From NCBI RefSeq assembly GCF_001905825.1, contig NZ_LIVV01000009.1, positions 248,001-312,000 of the forward strand: a stretch of DNA of 64,000 bases. The letters run 5' to 3'. Below are positions 9,301 through 18,144 of the stretch, in pieces; position 1 is the first letter of the stretch, and each line of letters begins with the position of its first letter. The translations under genes were made by a program, and so were the position numbers. This DNA comes from Streptomyces sp. CB02009. GTDB taxonomy: Bacteria; Actinomycetota; Actinomycetes; Streptomycetales; Streptomycetaceae. The notes below the pieces were generated by a model, which saw nothing but the letters and a program-made list of their open reading frames with translations, was not told the DNA's origin and made no database searches.

Positions 9301-9873
9301 CTAGACGCCGAGTGAGGGGAGCACCACGGCGTTGACATAGGTCTTGAGGAAGGCGTGGTCGACCGGCTGGTCGTCGATCAGCGGACGGGCGATGAACGCA
9401 CCGATCAGCATGTGCGGGACGAGCTTCAGCGCCGGGTTGCCGGCGTCGACCTCGCCCCTGCGGACCGCTCGGCGCAGCACTTCCTCGAGGCCGTTCATCT
9501 CGGGTTCGATGAGCAGCTCGCGCAGCGCCCGGTGCAGGTCGGGGTTGGTGTGGACGGCATGGGCCAGACCCCGCATCAGCGCGGAGTCCCTCTCCATCTG
9601 ACAGTCGTCGGACCGGTCGACGAGTTCCTGGAAGTCGCCGCGCAGCGTGCCGGTGTCGATCTGCGAGAGATCGGCCGGCTTGTTGTCGCGCAGCGCCCGG
9701 GCGACCAGCTCGGGCTTGCTCCCCCACTGGCGGTAGAGGGTGGCCTTGCTGGAGTGGGTGCGGGCGGCGACGGCGTCCATGGTGAGGGCGTCGTAGCCGA
9801 CCTCTCGGAGGAGGTCGAGCACGGCTCCGTACAGCTCGGACTCACGCTCTGGGGTGAGCCTGCTGCGGGCCAT
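9301..9873 (-). CDS. TetR family transcriptional regulator
   Basis: 190 aa from ATG at 9873 (MARSRLTPER). The N-terminal TetR HTH is clear: DLLREVGYDALTMDAVAART followed by SSKATLYRQWGSKPELVARAL. The C-terminal ligand domain is unspecific. Two identical 15-bp palindromes lie just upstream (9891-9905 and 9937-9951), the closer one 18 bp before the start codon, a layout expected for autorepression. It probably controls the MMPL pump downstream. The 111-bp gap to that gene contains a run of ten G residues (9289-9298). Confidence 0.92.
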   Translation of the reverse strand: MARSRLTPERESELYGAVLDLLREVGYDALTMDAVAARTHSSKATLYRQWGSKPELVARALRDNKPADLSQIDTGTLRGDFQELVDRSDDCQMERDSALMRGLAHAVHTNPDLHRALRELLIEPEMNGLEEVLRRAVRRGEVDAGNPALKLVPHMLIGAFIARPLIDDQPVDHAFLKTYVNAVVLPSLGV

Positions 9874-9890
9874 GACCGGACTCCTGTCGA

Positions 9891-9905
9891 ACGAAACGGT
9901 TTCGT
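9891..9905. promoter_or_regulatory. TetR-type operator, proximal palindrome
   Basis: ACGAAAC-G-GTTTCGT is a perfect 15-bp palindrome about the central base, located 18 bp upstream of the tetR start codon. An identical arm sequence recurs 46 bp away, which argues against chance. Confidence 0.75.
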
Positions 9906-9936
9906 ACAGTACGAAGATACCCCCGCCCTGAACGAA

Positions 9937-9951
9937 ACGAAACCGTTTCGT
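9937..9951. promoter_or_regulatory. TetR-type operator, distal palindrome
   Basis: ACGAAAC-C-GTTTCGT, the same palindrome as at 9891 read from the opposite strand. It lies between tetR and the divergent tricorn protease gene, so the regulator could affect both promoters. Confidence 0.75.
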
Positions 9952-10049
9952 ACGTGTCCTGGACCACACCGGAGCCGCACCACGCCCGTGAAGACGCCCG
10001 CAAGCACGTACGAGTTGCCGCACCCCCCTCGCTTGGAAAGCATGAGGAG

Positions 10050-13000
10050 GTGAGTGACGACGTCGCGTATCTCCGTTTTCCGCACCTCCACGACGACCTG
10101 CTGTGCTTCGCCGCCGAGGACGATCTCTGGATCGCCCCCCTCGTCCCCGCGGGCCACCGCCCCGGCCGGGCCTGGCGGCTCACCGTCGACCGGACGCGGG
10201 TCGGCCACCCGCGCTTCTCTCCGGACGGCCGGCAGATCGCGTACACGAACTGGCGCAGCCTCGACCCAGAGATCCATCTCGTCCCCATCGACGGCGGGGC
10301 CGCCCGACGGCTCACCTACTGGGGCTCGACCGACACCCGCGTCTGCGGCTGGACACCCCCCGACAGGGACGGGCGCTCGGACATCCTCGCCGTCTCCTCG
10401 CACGGGCAGCCCTTCTCCTACTACTCGTGGGCCTACAACGTCCCCACCGACGGCTCCCCCGGCGGCCGCCTCCCCTGGGGCCCGGTCTCCGACATCGCCG
10501 TCACCACGGCCCCGGACGCCCCCGGGCACGGCGAGCAGCCCGCCGGCACCCACCGCACCCTCCTGCTCACCGGAAAGCCGCCCCACGAGCCGGCCGCCTG
10601 GAAGCGCTACCTCGGCGGCGCCACCGGCCGCCTCTGGCTGCACGGCGAGCGGCTGCTCCCCGACATCGGCGGCCACCTCGACTGCCCGATGGCGGTCGAC
10701 GGCCGGGTCGCGTTCCTCTCCGACCACGAGGGCGTCGGCAACCTCTACTCCTGCCGGCCCGACGGCACCGACCTGCTCCGGCACACCGACCACGACGAGT
10801 TCTACGCCCGGCACGCCTCCAGCGACGGACACCGGGTCGTCTACCAGTGCGCCGGCGACCTGTGGATCGTCGACGCCCTCACCCCCGGCTCCCGGCCCAG
10901 GCGCCTGGAGGTGCGGCTCGGCGGCCAGCGCGTCGGCCGGCGCCCCTACCAGGTGCCCGCCGCCCACCACATCGACGCCGTCTCCGTCGACGAGACCGGC
11001 CGGGCCAGCGCCGTCTCCGTGCGCGGCAGCCTGTACTGGCTGACCCACCGCGACGGCCCCGCCCGCACCATCGTCGACACCCCCGGCGTCCGGGTCAGGC
11101 TCCCCGAGATGCTCGGCAGCGGCGGCCAGGTCGCGTACGTCACCGACGCCGGGGGCGAGGACGCCGTCGAGGTCGCCTACCTGCCGCGCGCCAGCGGCGA
11201 CCGGCCGCCCCGCCGCCTCGCCTCCGGCGACCTCGGCCGGGTCGAGGAGCTGATCGCCGACCCGGACGGCGAGCGCCTGGCCATCGCCACCCACGACGGC
11301 CGGCTGCTCCTCATCGACACGACCGAGGACACCGACGAGTCCGAGGAGTCCGAGGAGTCCGAGGGCTCCGGGGACACGGAAGACACCGAAGGCTCTGGAA
11401 GCACTGGAAGCACTGGCGGCTCCGGCACGGAGCCCGGCCGAGGAGGGGTCACCGAACTCATCCGGTCCGTCAACGGCCCCGTCCGCGACCTGGCCTTCTC
11501 CCCCGACGGCGCCTGGCTCACCTGGTCCCACCCGGGCATCGGCCGCTCCCTGCGCTCCATCAAGATGGCCCGGATCTCCGGGCCCGGCGCCCGTACCGTC
11601 GTCGACGTCACCAACGGGCGCTTCGAGGACGAGAACCCCGTCTTCACCCGGGACGGCCGTTACCTCGCCTTCCTGTCCTGGCGGGGCTTCGACCCGGTGT
11701 ACGACGTGCACACCGGCGACCTGTCGTTCCCGCTCGGCTGCCGCCCCTACCTGGTGCCCCTCTCCTCCGCGACGCCCTCGCCGTTCGCGCTGCTCCCCGA
11801 CGGGCGCCCGGCGGCCGGCGGCCTCGACCCGGCCGACGACGACGCGGAGACGACCACCGACGGCACGGTCACCGTCGAGATCGAGGGGCTCCCCGACCGG
11901 GTCACGCCCTTCCCGGTCGCCGCCTCCAAGTACTCCGCCCTCCACCCGGTCAGCGGCGGCGGCCTCGTCTGGCTGCGCTGGCCCATCTCGGGCGCGCTCG
12001 GCGAGACCTTCGCCAACCCGACCGACACCTCGGGCAAGCCCACCCTGGAGCACTTCTCCATCACCAAGGCCCGCAAGAGCGAACTGGCCAAGGACCTCGA
12101 CTGGTTCGCGGTCAGCGGCGACGGCACCCGGCTCGTGGTCGCCGACGAGGGCGACCTGCGGGCCGTGCCCGCCACCGAGTCCGGGGACGGCGACTCCACG
12201 GTCTACCTGGACCTGCGGCGCATCCTGCACGAGGTCGAGCCGGGCGCCGAGTGGCGGCAGGCCTTCGACGAGGCGGGCCGGATCGTCCGCGCCTACTTCT
12301 GGGAGCCCGACATGGGCGGGGTCGACTGGACGGCGGTGCTCGACCAGTACCGGCCGCTCGTCGAACGGGTCGCGTCCCCCGACGAGTTCGCCGACCTGCT
12401 CCGCGAGGTCCTCGGCGAACTCGGCACCTCGCACGCCTATGTCACGCCCGCCCGCCGCAACGAGGGCCCTCCGCACTACCAGCGGCCCATGGGCCTGCTC
12501 GGCGCCAACCTTGTGCCCCGCGAGGCCGGCTGGACGGTGAAGCGCATCCTGCCCGGCGAGTCCTCCGACTCCAAGGCCCGCTCCCCGCTCGCCGGTACGG
12601 GCATCCGCGAGGGCGCGGTCCTCACCCATGTCGACGGCCGGCCGGTGGACCCGGTCACCGGCCCGTACCCGCTGCTCTCGGGCACCGGCGGGACCACCGT
12701 CGAGCTCACCTTCGTCCCCGCCGAGGGCGAGGGCCGGGCCCGCCGCGTCGCCGTCGTCCCGCTGATCGACGAGCGTCCACTGCGCTACCAGGACTGGGTG
12801 GCCAAGCGCCGGGCGGTGGTGCGCGACATCAGCGGCGGCCGCTGCGGCTACCTCCACATCCCCGACATGGGCGGATCGGGCTGGGCGCAGTTCAACCGCG
12901 ACCTGCGCATGGAGGTCTCCCGGCCGGCCCTGATCGTCGACGTACGGGGCAACGCGGGCGGCAACATCAGCGAGCTGGTCATGGAGAAGCTCACCCGCAG

Positions 13001-13478
13001 GATCCTCGGCTGGGACCTCACCCGCAACGCCCAGCCCGTCGCGTACGCCTCCAACGCCCCGCGCGGCCCGGTGGTCGCGCTGGCCGACGAGGCCACCTCC
13101 TCCGACGGCGACATGATCACCGCCGCGTTCAAGCTGCTCGGCCTGGGGCCCGTCGTCGGCCAGCGCACCTGGGGCGGAGTCGTCGGCATGACCGGCCGCC
13201 ACCGCCTCGGCGACGGCACCCAGATCACGGTCCCGATGAACGCGGCCTGGTTCCCCGAGTACGGCTGGTCCCTGGAGAACCACGGCGTCGAACCGGACCT
13301 CGCCGTCCTGCGCACCCCCCTGGACTGGGCGGAGGGCCGGCACGCCCAGCTCGACGACGCGGTCGAGGTGGCCCTCGCCCTCCTCGCGGAGACCCCGGCG
13401 GCGAGCCCCCCGGGGTACGTGGACCTGCCGGACCGCTCCCGCCCGAAACTCCCCCCACGAGCACAGACCGACAACTGA
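10050..13478 (+). CDS. Tricorn protease-like S41 family peptidase
   Basis: 1142 aa from a GTG at 10050 preceded directly by AGGAG; the spacing is unusually short, so the start is uncertain by a few codons. Order: WD/TolB-type beta-propellers (first half, from YLRFPHLHDD), a Ser/Glu/Asp/Gly linker (about residues 423-460), a second propeller half, then the C1/PDZ/C2 catalytic part. The charge-relay pair Ser-His is seen in GTSHAYV (about residue 792), the PDZ follows at about 810-880, the oxyanion segment DVRGNAGGN comes next, and the nucleophile Ser is in TSSDGD (about 1016). Tricorn trims peptides released by the proteasome to short fragments. Cytoplasmic; no signal peptide. Confidence 0.93.
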   Translation: MSDDVAYLRFPHLHDDLLCFAAEDDLWIAPLVPAGHRPGRAWRLTVDRTRVGHPRFSPDGRQIAYTNWRSLDPEIHLVPIDGGAARRLTYWGSTDTRVCGWTPPDRDGRSDILAVSSHGQPFSYYSWAYNVPTDGSPGGRLPWGPVSDIAVTTAPDAPGHGEQPAGTHRTLLLTGKPPHEPAAWKRYLGGATGRLWLHGERLLPDIGGHLDCPMAVDGRVAFLSDHEGVGNLYSCRPDGTDLLRHTDHDEFYARHASSDGHRVVYQCAGDLWIVDALTPGSRPRRLEVRLGGQRVGRRPYQVPAAHHIDAVSVDETGRASAVSVRGSLYWLTHRDGPARTIVDTPGVRVRLPEMLGSGGQVAYVTDAGGEDAVEVAYLPRASGDRPPRRLASGDLGRVEELIADPDGERLAIATHDGRLLLIDTTEDTDESEESEESEGSGDTEDTEGSGSTGSTGGSGTEPGRGGVTELIRSVNGPVRDLAFSPDGAWLTWSHPGIGRSLRSIKMARISGPGARTVVDVTNGRFEDENPVFTRDGRYLAFLSWRGFDPVYDVHTGDLSFPLGCRPYLVPLSSATPSPFALLPDGRPAAGGLDPADDDAETTTDGTVTVEIEGLPDRVTPFPVAASKYSALHPVSGGGLVWLRWPISGALGETFANPTDTSGKPTLEHFSITKARKSELAKDLDWFAVSGDGTRLVVADEGDLRAVPATESGDGDSTVYLDLRRILHEVEPGAEWRQAFDEAGRIVRAYFWEPDMGGVDWTAVLDQYRPLVERVASPDEFADLLREVLGELGTSHAYVTPARRNEGPPHYQRPMGLLGANLVPREAGWTVKRILPGESSDSKARSPLAGTGIREGAVLTHVDGRPVDPVTGPYPLLSGTGGTTVELTFVPAEGEGRARRVAVVPLIDERPLRYQDWVAKRRAVVRDISGGRCGYLHIPDMGGSGWAQFNRDLRMEVSRPALIVDVRGNAGGNISELVMEKLTRRILGWDLTRNAQPVAYASNAPRGPVVALADEATSSDGDMITAAFKLLGLGPVVGQRTWGGVVGMTGRHRLGDGTQITVPMNAAWFPEYGWSLENHGVEPDLAVLRTPLDWAEGRHAQLDDAVEVALALLAETPAASPPGYVDLPDRSRPKLPPRAQTDN

Positions 13479-13652
13479 CACCCCGGACCGGCCCGCAGGA
13501 GCCACGTCCTGCGGGACCGACACCCACCGGACGCGGCCCGCGCGAGCCGCGCCCTGCGGGGGTGACACCCGAGGGACCGACCCGCAGGAGCCACGTCCTG
13601 CGGGGGTGACACCCCGCCGGACCGGCCCGCGCGGGCCGCGTCCCGCCGGGGC
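13477..13652. repeat. Four imperfect 42-45-bp tandem repeats with internal hairpins
   Basis: Units begin at 13477, 13519, 13564 and 13608, each opening with GACACCC and containing a palindrome such as CCCGCAGGA...TCCTGCGGG. The array fills the gap between the tricorn stop codon and a convergent acetyltransferase. Each unit can form a stable stem, so the array may serve as a multi-hairpin transcription end for both genes. No T-tract is present. Confidence 0.8.
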
Positions 13653-13679
13653 GACGCGCCCGGCCCACCCGCGGAGCGC

Positions 13680-14186
13680 CTAGGCGGCGCTCCGCTCCAG
13701 CCCGTCGGCCAGGTCCAGTTCGTACGAGGTCCCCGCCCGGCCGTCCAGCGTCACGCTCCCGACCGCGCCGAACCCGACGCGCCCCAGGACGACCCTCGAC
13801 CCGTCGTTGTCGAGGGTCGTGACGGCGGTCAGCCGGCTGAGCCCGTACTCCTCACGCGCCAGCCGGCACACCTCCCGCACCCCGGCCGTCGCCACGCCCC
13901 GCCCGGTCGCCCTCTCGGCCACCCGGTACCCCAGCTCGGCGGCCCCGTCGGCGACGTCGACGAGGTTGAACCGCCCGAGGACCTCGCCGCCCTCCCCCAC
14001 GAGCACATGGAAGTGGATCCCCCCGGCCTCCTGCTCGTCGAGCAGCGCCCGGTGCCGCTCCTCGAACTCGGTGAAGTACGCGTCCCCCCGGTCGGGCACG
14101 GACGCGGCGAAGTACCCCCGGTTCTCCCGCTCGAAGGCGAGCAGGGCGGGGGCGTGATCGGATCTCAGTCGCTCAAGTACGGCCAT
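13680..14186 (-). CDS. GNAT family N-acetyltransferase (RimJ-like)
   Basis: 168 aa from the ATG at 14186 (MAVLERLRSDHAPALLAFE). It shows the GNAT strand beta-4 segment VLGRFNLVDV, then ELGYRVAERATGRGVATAGVRE, the acetyl-CoA pyrophosphate loop (R-x-x-G-x-G/A) of the RimJ/RimL branch. It would acetylate an amino group on a protein N-terminus or small molecule, substrate unknown. Convergent with the tricorn gene. No operon partner. Confidence 0.88.
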   Translation of the reverse strand: MAVLERLRSDHAPALLAFERENRGYFAASVPDRGDAYFTEFEERHRALLDEQEAGGIHFHVLVGEGGEVLGRFNLVDVADGAAELGYRVAERATGRGVATAGVREVCRLAREEYGLSRLTAVTTLDNDGSRVVLGRVGFGAVGSVTLDGRAGTSYELDLADGLERSAA

Positions 14187-14317
14187 GGGCGCCACCGTAC
14201 GAAGATCCGGCGCCCGGTGCGTACGACTTTTCGGCCCGTCGTGATCACGCACACACGCGGAGGCGCACCCGGTCTCCCGGGTGCGCCTCGCTCGACACGG
14301 CACGCGGTGAACGCGTG

Positions 14318-14503
14318 TCAGGCGTCGTAGTCCTGGTCGAGACGGTCCTGGGCCTCCTGCTGGGCCCTGCGCGTCTCGTCGTCGGGGCGGCCGCGGCCCT
14401 GGGCGGCGCGCGAGGAGGCCTCGTCCTTCGCCTTGCCCATGGCCTGCTTGGCCTGCTGCTTCAGCTGCTCCGACGTGTCCTTGAACTGTTCTGCCTTGCC
14501 CAT
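14318..14503 (-). CDS. CsbD family small stress-response protein
   Basis: 61 aa, highly charged, start ATG at 14503 with a GGAG ribosome site ten bases upstream. The text MGKAEQFKDTSEQLKQQAKQAMGKAKDEA is the repeated amphipathic helix of CsbD-like proteins, which accumulate under general stress; their biochemical role is not known. It stands alone with room for its own promoter on both sides. Confidence 0.85.
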   Translation of the reverse strand: MGKAEQFKDTSEQLKQQAKQAMGKAKDEASSRAAQGRGRPDDETRRAQQEAQDRLDQDYDA

Positions 14504-14679
14504 GAAGGTTCACTCCTAGACGGGTGAGAGGGGACGGAGGCGACGCGCCTCCTGGGCCTCGACCAGCCTTGCACGAGCGAACATTCCACGCATTTCGATC
14601 AGTTACGGACGGCTACCGCGCGGGGAGCCGCCGTCGGCCGCGCGGCGGGGTCCCCTCCCGCCGCGCGGCCGGAGCGCCG

Positions 14680-15570
14680 TCAGCGCGCCGCCGAACCGCC
14701 CGTCCGCGCCTGCTCGTCGGCGGCACCGCCCGCGCCCACCAGGCCCTTGGAGACCGAGCCGAGACGCGGCTCGAAGCGCTTCATCTCGCGCTGCCCGACG
14801 GTCGCGATCATCCCCGGCAGGTAGCCGCGGACCGACTGCATCCCGCGCAGCCACCACTGCGCGTAGACGTGCGGGGAGCGCCGCTCGATGCCCGCGACGA
14901 TCCGGTCGACGGCCGGGCCGAGTGGGTACGTGCGGTTCGCCGGCCACGGCAGCCGCTGGCGCAGCTCCCGCATCACGTCGTCCTCGTCGGCGCCCCGCAC
15001 CATGTCCGTGTCGGTCCAGGAGAGGTAGCCGACGCCGACCTTGACCCCCTTGTAGGCGACCTCGGCGCGCAGGCTGTGCGCGAAGGCCTCGACGCCCGAC
15101 TTGGAGGCGCAGTACGCCGTCATCATCGGGGCCGGGGTCAGCGCGGCGAGCGAGGCGATCTGGAGGAAGTACCCCCGCGACTCCATGAGGACCGGCAGGA
15201 ACGCCCGTCCCGTCACCGCGCCGCCGATCAGGTTGACCTCGATGACCCGGCGCCAGGCGCCCGGGTCGGACTCCGCGAAGGGTCCGCCCGCCGCGACACC
15301 GGCGTTGGCGACGACGATGTCGACCTTCCCGAACCGCTCCTTCACCTCGGCCGCGACCACGGCCATCGCCTCGTGGTCGGTGACGTCGGCGTGCCACCAG
15401 TCGGCCTCGGTGTGCAGCCGCCCGGCGACCTCCTTGAGCTGCTCCGGCTCCAGGCCGACGAGCGCGATCTTCGCTCCGCGCGCGGACAGCTTGCGGGCGA
15501 GGAGCTCCCCGACGCCGCGGGCGCCTCCGGTGACGACCGCGACCTGTCCTTCCAGGCTCACCCGGCTCAT
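14680..15570 (-). CDS. Short-chain dehydrogenase/reductase
   Basis: 296 aa. Rossmann motif TGGARGVG (residues 13-20), NAG motif ANAGVA, catalytic Ser in IASLAAL and YxxxK as YCASK place it in classical SDRs. It starts at the ATG at 15570, four bases inside the end of the hydrolase gene (ATGA overlap), so it is the last member of a coupled three-gene operon. With a Baeyer-Villiger type monooxygenase and a hydrolase in front, a role as alcohol/ketone dehydrogenase in the same catabolic or cell-envelope route is likely. The gene order matches the mycobacterial mymA-lipR-sadH genes. Confidence 0.9.
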   Translation of the reverse strand: MSRVSLEGQVAVVTGGARGVGELLARKLSARGAKIALVGLEPEQLKEVAGRLHTEADWWHADVTDHEAMAVVAAEVKERFGKVDIVVANAGVAAGGPFAESDPGAWRRVIEVNLIGGAVTGRAFLPVLMESRGYFLQIASLAALTPAPMMTAYCASKSGVEAFAHSLRAEVAYKGVKVGVGYLSWTDTDMVRGADEDDVMRELRQRLPWPANRTYPLGPAVDRIVAGIERRSPHVYAQWWLRGMQSVRGYLPGMIATVGQREMKRFEPRLGSVSKGLVGAGGAADEQARTGGSAAR

Positions 15571-16472
15571 GCCTTCTCCTTCACTTCCAGGTACGTGTCG
15601 GTCAGTTCGCGGATCCGCGCGGTGACGGCCTCGGGGGCCTCCACGGGTGTCATATGCCCCATCCCCGCCAGTTCGAGCAGTCCCACGCACTGCGGGAGGG
15701 CCTCGGCCATGGCGCGGGAGTGGACGGGCGGGGTGAGCCGGTCGGCGGTGCCGACGACCACCGCGACGGGCAGGTCCAGCGCCCGCAGGCCCGCCTCGAG
15801 GTCGAGCTCGGAGAGGACCCTGGACCAGCCGACGCGGGCCCCGCGCGGGCAGGCGTGCACGATCCGGGCGCAGGCGTCGACCCGCTCGGGCGCCGAACCG
15901 GGGCCCATCGTCGCGTACTTGAGGACCTTCTTCGAGACCGCGTTGACGGGTCCGAGCGGAGCCTTCGCGCCGAGGACGCCCCGGGTCAGCCGGGTGCGCC
16001 GGTCGCTCGGCCGGCCGGGGACGACGGTGGCCTCCGCGGTGAGCCGCGAGGGACCGGTGGAGCAGAGCAGCACGGCCGCCGCGTGCTCACGGAAGCCCGG
16101 CCGGTCGGCCGCGGCCATGAGGGTCATGCCGCCCATGGAGTGCCCGGCGAGGACGGCCTTCTCGCCGGGGGCGAGGGTGCTCGCGAGGACCGCTTCGAGG
16201 TCGTCGGCGAGCGCCCGGGTGGCGTATCCGGAGGGCCCGGCGGGGGCCGGGGACCGGCCGTGGCCGCGCTGGTCGTAGGCGATGACCCGGTGGTCGGCGG
16301 CGAGGGCCCGTATCTGCTCGGCCCAGAAGGCGATCGAGCAGGTCCAGCCGTGGGCGAGGACGACGACGGGCGCGCCCTCGGGGCCGTACACCTCGACGTG
16401 GATCGGGGCGCCGTCGGCGGAGACGGCGGTGACCTCCCGGGACGAGGTCAGCGAGGTCAGGCGGCGGCTCAC
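15567..16472 (-). CDS. Alpha/beta hydrolase
   Basis: 301 aa, GTG start at 16472 overlapping the monooxygenase stop (GTGA). The oxyanion segment is AHGWTC, the nucleophile elbow GHSMGG, the acid Asp lies in VVGTADRLTPP and the His in GMGHMTPVEAP: a complete catalytic triad. It is placed between a Baeyer-Villiger-type enzyme and an SDR, so it probably hydrolyses the ester made by the former (the position of LipR in the mycobacterial mymA operon). Cytoplasmic. Confidence 0.92.
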   Translation of the reverse strand: MSRRLTSLTSSREVTAVSADGAPIHVEVYGPEGAPVVVLAHGWTCSIAFWAEQIRALAADHRVIAYDQRGHGRSPAPAGPSGYATRALADDLEAVLASTLAPGEKAVLAGHSMGGMTLMAAADRPGFREHAAAVLLCSTGPSRLTAEATVVPGRPSDRRTRLTRGVLGAKAPLGPVNAVSKKVLKYATMGPGSAPERVDACARIVHACPRGARVGWSRVLSELDLEAGLRALDLPVAVVVGTADRLTPPVHSRAMAEALPQCVGLLELAGMGHMTPVEAPEAVTARIRELTDTYLEVKEKA

Positions 16473-18013
16473 TTGGCGGCCTCCTTCCTGCGCGAGGCGG
16501 TACGGGACTTCGCGGCGGTCTCCCCGGCGGCCTTCACGGGCTTGGGGGCGCGGAGGACCTCGTACTCGGAGAGGTCGACCTGCCGGGTCTCGCGCCGGAA
16601 CTCGCCGGTCGTGCCGGGCCACAGCGTGGTGTTGCGCCCGTTGGCGTCGAGGTACCAGCTCTCGCAGCCGCCCGCCTTCCAGACCGTCCGCTCCATCCGG
16701 GCCTGCACCTTGCGGTTCCAGGCGCCGACGGCGGAGGGCCGGACGGCGAGGGCGGCGCGGCCGCCCAGGACGTTCAGCTGGCGCAGGTAGTCGGCCATGT
16801 AGTTCAGCTGGGACTCGATCATCAGGATCATCGAGGAGTTCCCGAGGCCCGTGTTGGGGCCGATGACCGTCATGAAGTTGGGGAATCCGGCGGCGGTGGC
16901 GCCGCGCAGCGCCTCCATGCCGCCCTTCCAGGTCTCGGCGAGCGTCCGGCCCTCGGCGCCGACGACCCGCTCGGCGATCGGCATGTCGGTGACGTGGAAG
17001 CCGGTGCCGAAGATGATCGCGTCGACCTCGGTCTCGGTGCCGTCGGCGGCGACCACGGTGGAGCCGCGGACCTCGCGCAGGCCGGAGGCGACGACGTCGA
17101 CGTTGGGCTGGGCGATCGCCGGGTAGTACGTGCTGGAGAGCAGGATGCGCTTGCAGCCGATGCGGTACGAGGGCGTCAGCTTGGCCCGCAGGACCGGGTC
17201 CTTGACGGACTTGGCGATGTTGGCCTTGGCGAGCTTCTCGACGAGCCCGAGTTCGTTCGGGTGCTTGGTGAAGGCGCCGACCTGGAGTTCGCGGATGCCC
17301 CAGAGGAGGCCGCGGCGCAGGGTGCCGGTGACGGGCAGGGCGCGGTGGAGCCAGCGCTCGGGGCCGGTGATGGCCCGGTCCATGCGGCGCATGACCCAGG
17401 GGGGCGTGCGCTGGAAGAGGGTCAGCTTCCCGACCTGCGGCTGGATCGCGGGCACGATCTGGATGGCGGAGGCGCCGGTGCCGATCATGGCGACGCGCTT
17501 GCCGGTGAGGTCGTACTCGTGGTCCCAGCGGGCGGAGTGGAAGACCTTGCCGGGGAAGTCGGCGATGCCGGGGATGTCCGGGATCTTGGGGTCGGAGAGC
17601 GGGCCGGTCGCGGAGACGACGACCTCGGCGCTGAAGGAGCCCTGGCTGGTCTCGATCTCCCAGCGGAGCGCCTCGGCGTCCCACTCCATCCGCACGACCT
17701 CGTGGTTCAGGCGGAGGTGGGGGCGGATGCCGAAGGTGTCGGTGACGTGTTCCAGATAGGCGCGGATGTGGCGCTGTCCGGAGAAGGTCCGCGGCCAGTC
17801 GGGGTTGGGCGCGAAGGAGAAGGAGTAGAGGTGGGAGGGGACGTCGCAGGCGCACCCGGGGTAACTGTTGTCCCGCCAGGTGCCGCCCACGGAGTCGGCC
17901 CGCTCCAGGACCACGAAGTCGGTGATCCCCTCGCGGCGGAGCCGGACGGCGGCGCCGAGGCCGCCGAATCCCGATCCGATCACCGCCACACGTACCTGCT
18001 CGTGCTTCGCCAT
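16469..18013 (-). CDS. Flavin-dependent monooxygenase, Baeyer-Villiger type
   Basis: 514 aa from ATG at 18013, with GGAGG six bases upstream. FAD-binding GSGFGGLG near the N-terminus, NADP-binding GTGASAIQ in the middle and, just before it, FPGKVFHSARWDH, which satisfies the Baeyer-Villiger fingerprint F-x-G-x3-H-x3-W-[P/D]. It would insert oxygen into a ketone to give an ester, using NADPH and O2. The C-terminus is a basic Lys/Ala/Arg tail. First gene of an operon with a hydrolase and an SDR; the divergent MerR gene across a region with two palindromes is the likely regulator. Confidence 0.93.
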   Translation of the reverse strand: MAKHEQVRVAVIGSGFGGLGAAVRLRREGITDFVVLERADSVGGTWRDNSYPGCACDVPSHLYSFSFAPNPDWPRTFSGQRHIRAYLEHVTDTFGIRPHLRLNHEVVRMEWDAEALRWEIETSQGSFSAEVVVSATGPLSDPKIPDIPGIADFPGKVFHSARWDHEYDLTGKRVAMIGTGASAIQIVPAIQPQVGKLTLFQRTPPWVMRRMDRAITGPERWLHRALPVTGTLRRGLLWGIRELQVGAFTKHPNELGLVEKLAKANIAKSVKDPVLRAKLTPSYRIGCKRILLSSTYYPAIAQPNVDVVASGLREVRGSTVVAADGTETEVDAIIFGTGFHVTDMPIAERVVGAEGRTLAETWKGGMEALRGATAAGFPNFMTVIGPNTGLGNSSMILMIESQLNYMADYLRQLNVLGGRAALAVRPSAVGAWNRKVQARMERTVWKAGGCESWYLDANGRNTTLWPGTTGEFRRETRQVDLSEYEVLRAPKPVKAAGETAAKSRTASRRKEAAK

Positions 18014-18083
18014 GCCGCCTCCCGCGTGCCCGGCCAATCGCGCCAGCAATCACTGGCACAGTCGGGACTGTAGAGCAGCTCCA

Positions 18084-18126
18084 TACCGAGCGGTAGGGGT
18101 CGGACGAGGGAAAGTTACCGGCGGTA
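18084..18126. promoter_or_regulatory. Twin palindromes between the monooxygenase operon and merR
   Basis: TACCG-AG-CGGTA (18084-18095) and TACCG-G-CGGTA (18116-18126) share the same arms and lie about 32 bp apart in the 131-bp divergent intergenic region, the second 19 bp from the merR start. The spacer of 1-2 bp is short for a typical MerR site, so a TetR-type protein encoded elsewhere is also possible. Confidence 0.6.
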
Positions 18127-18144
18127 CAACATAGGCTGGCGTCC

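Noticed and set aside
9576..13568. 1330-codon minus-strand frame opposite tricorn protease
   Set aside because: Antisense shadow; the plus-strand frame contains the full tricorn domain set and catalytic residues.
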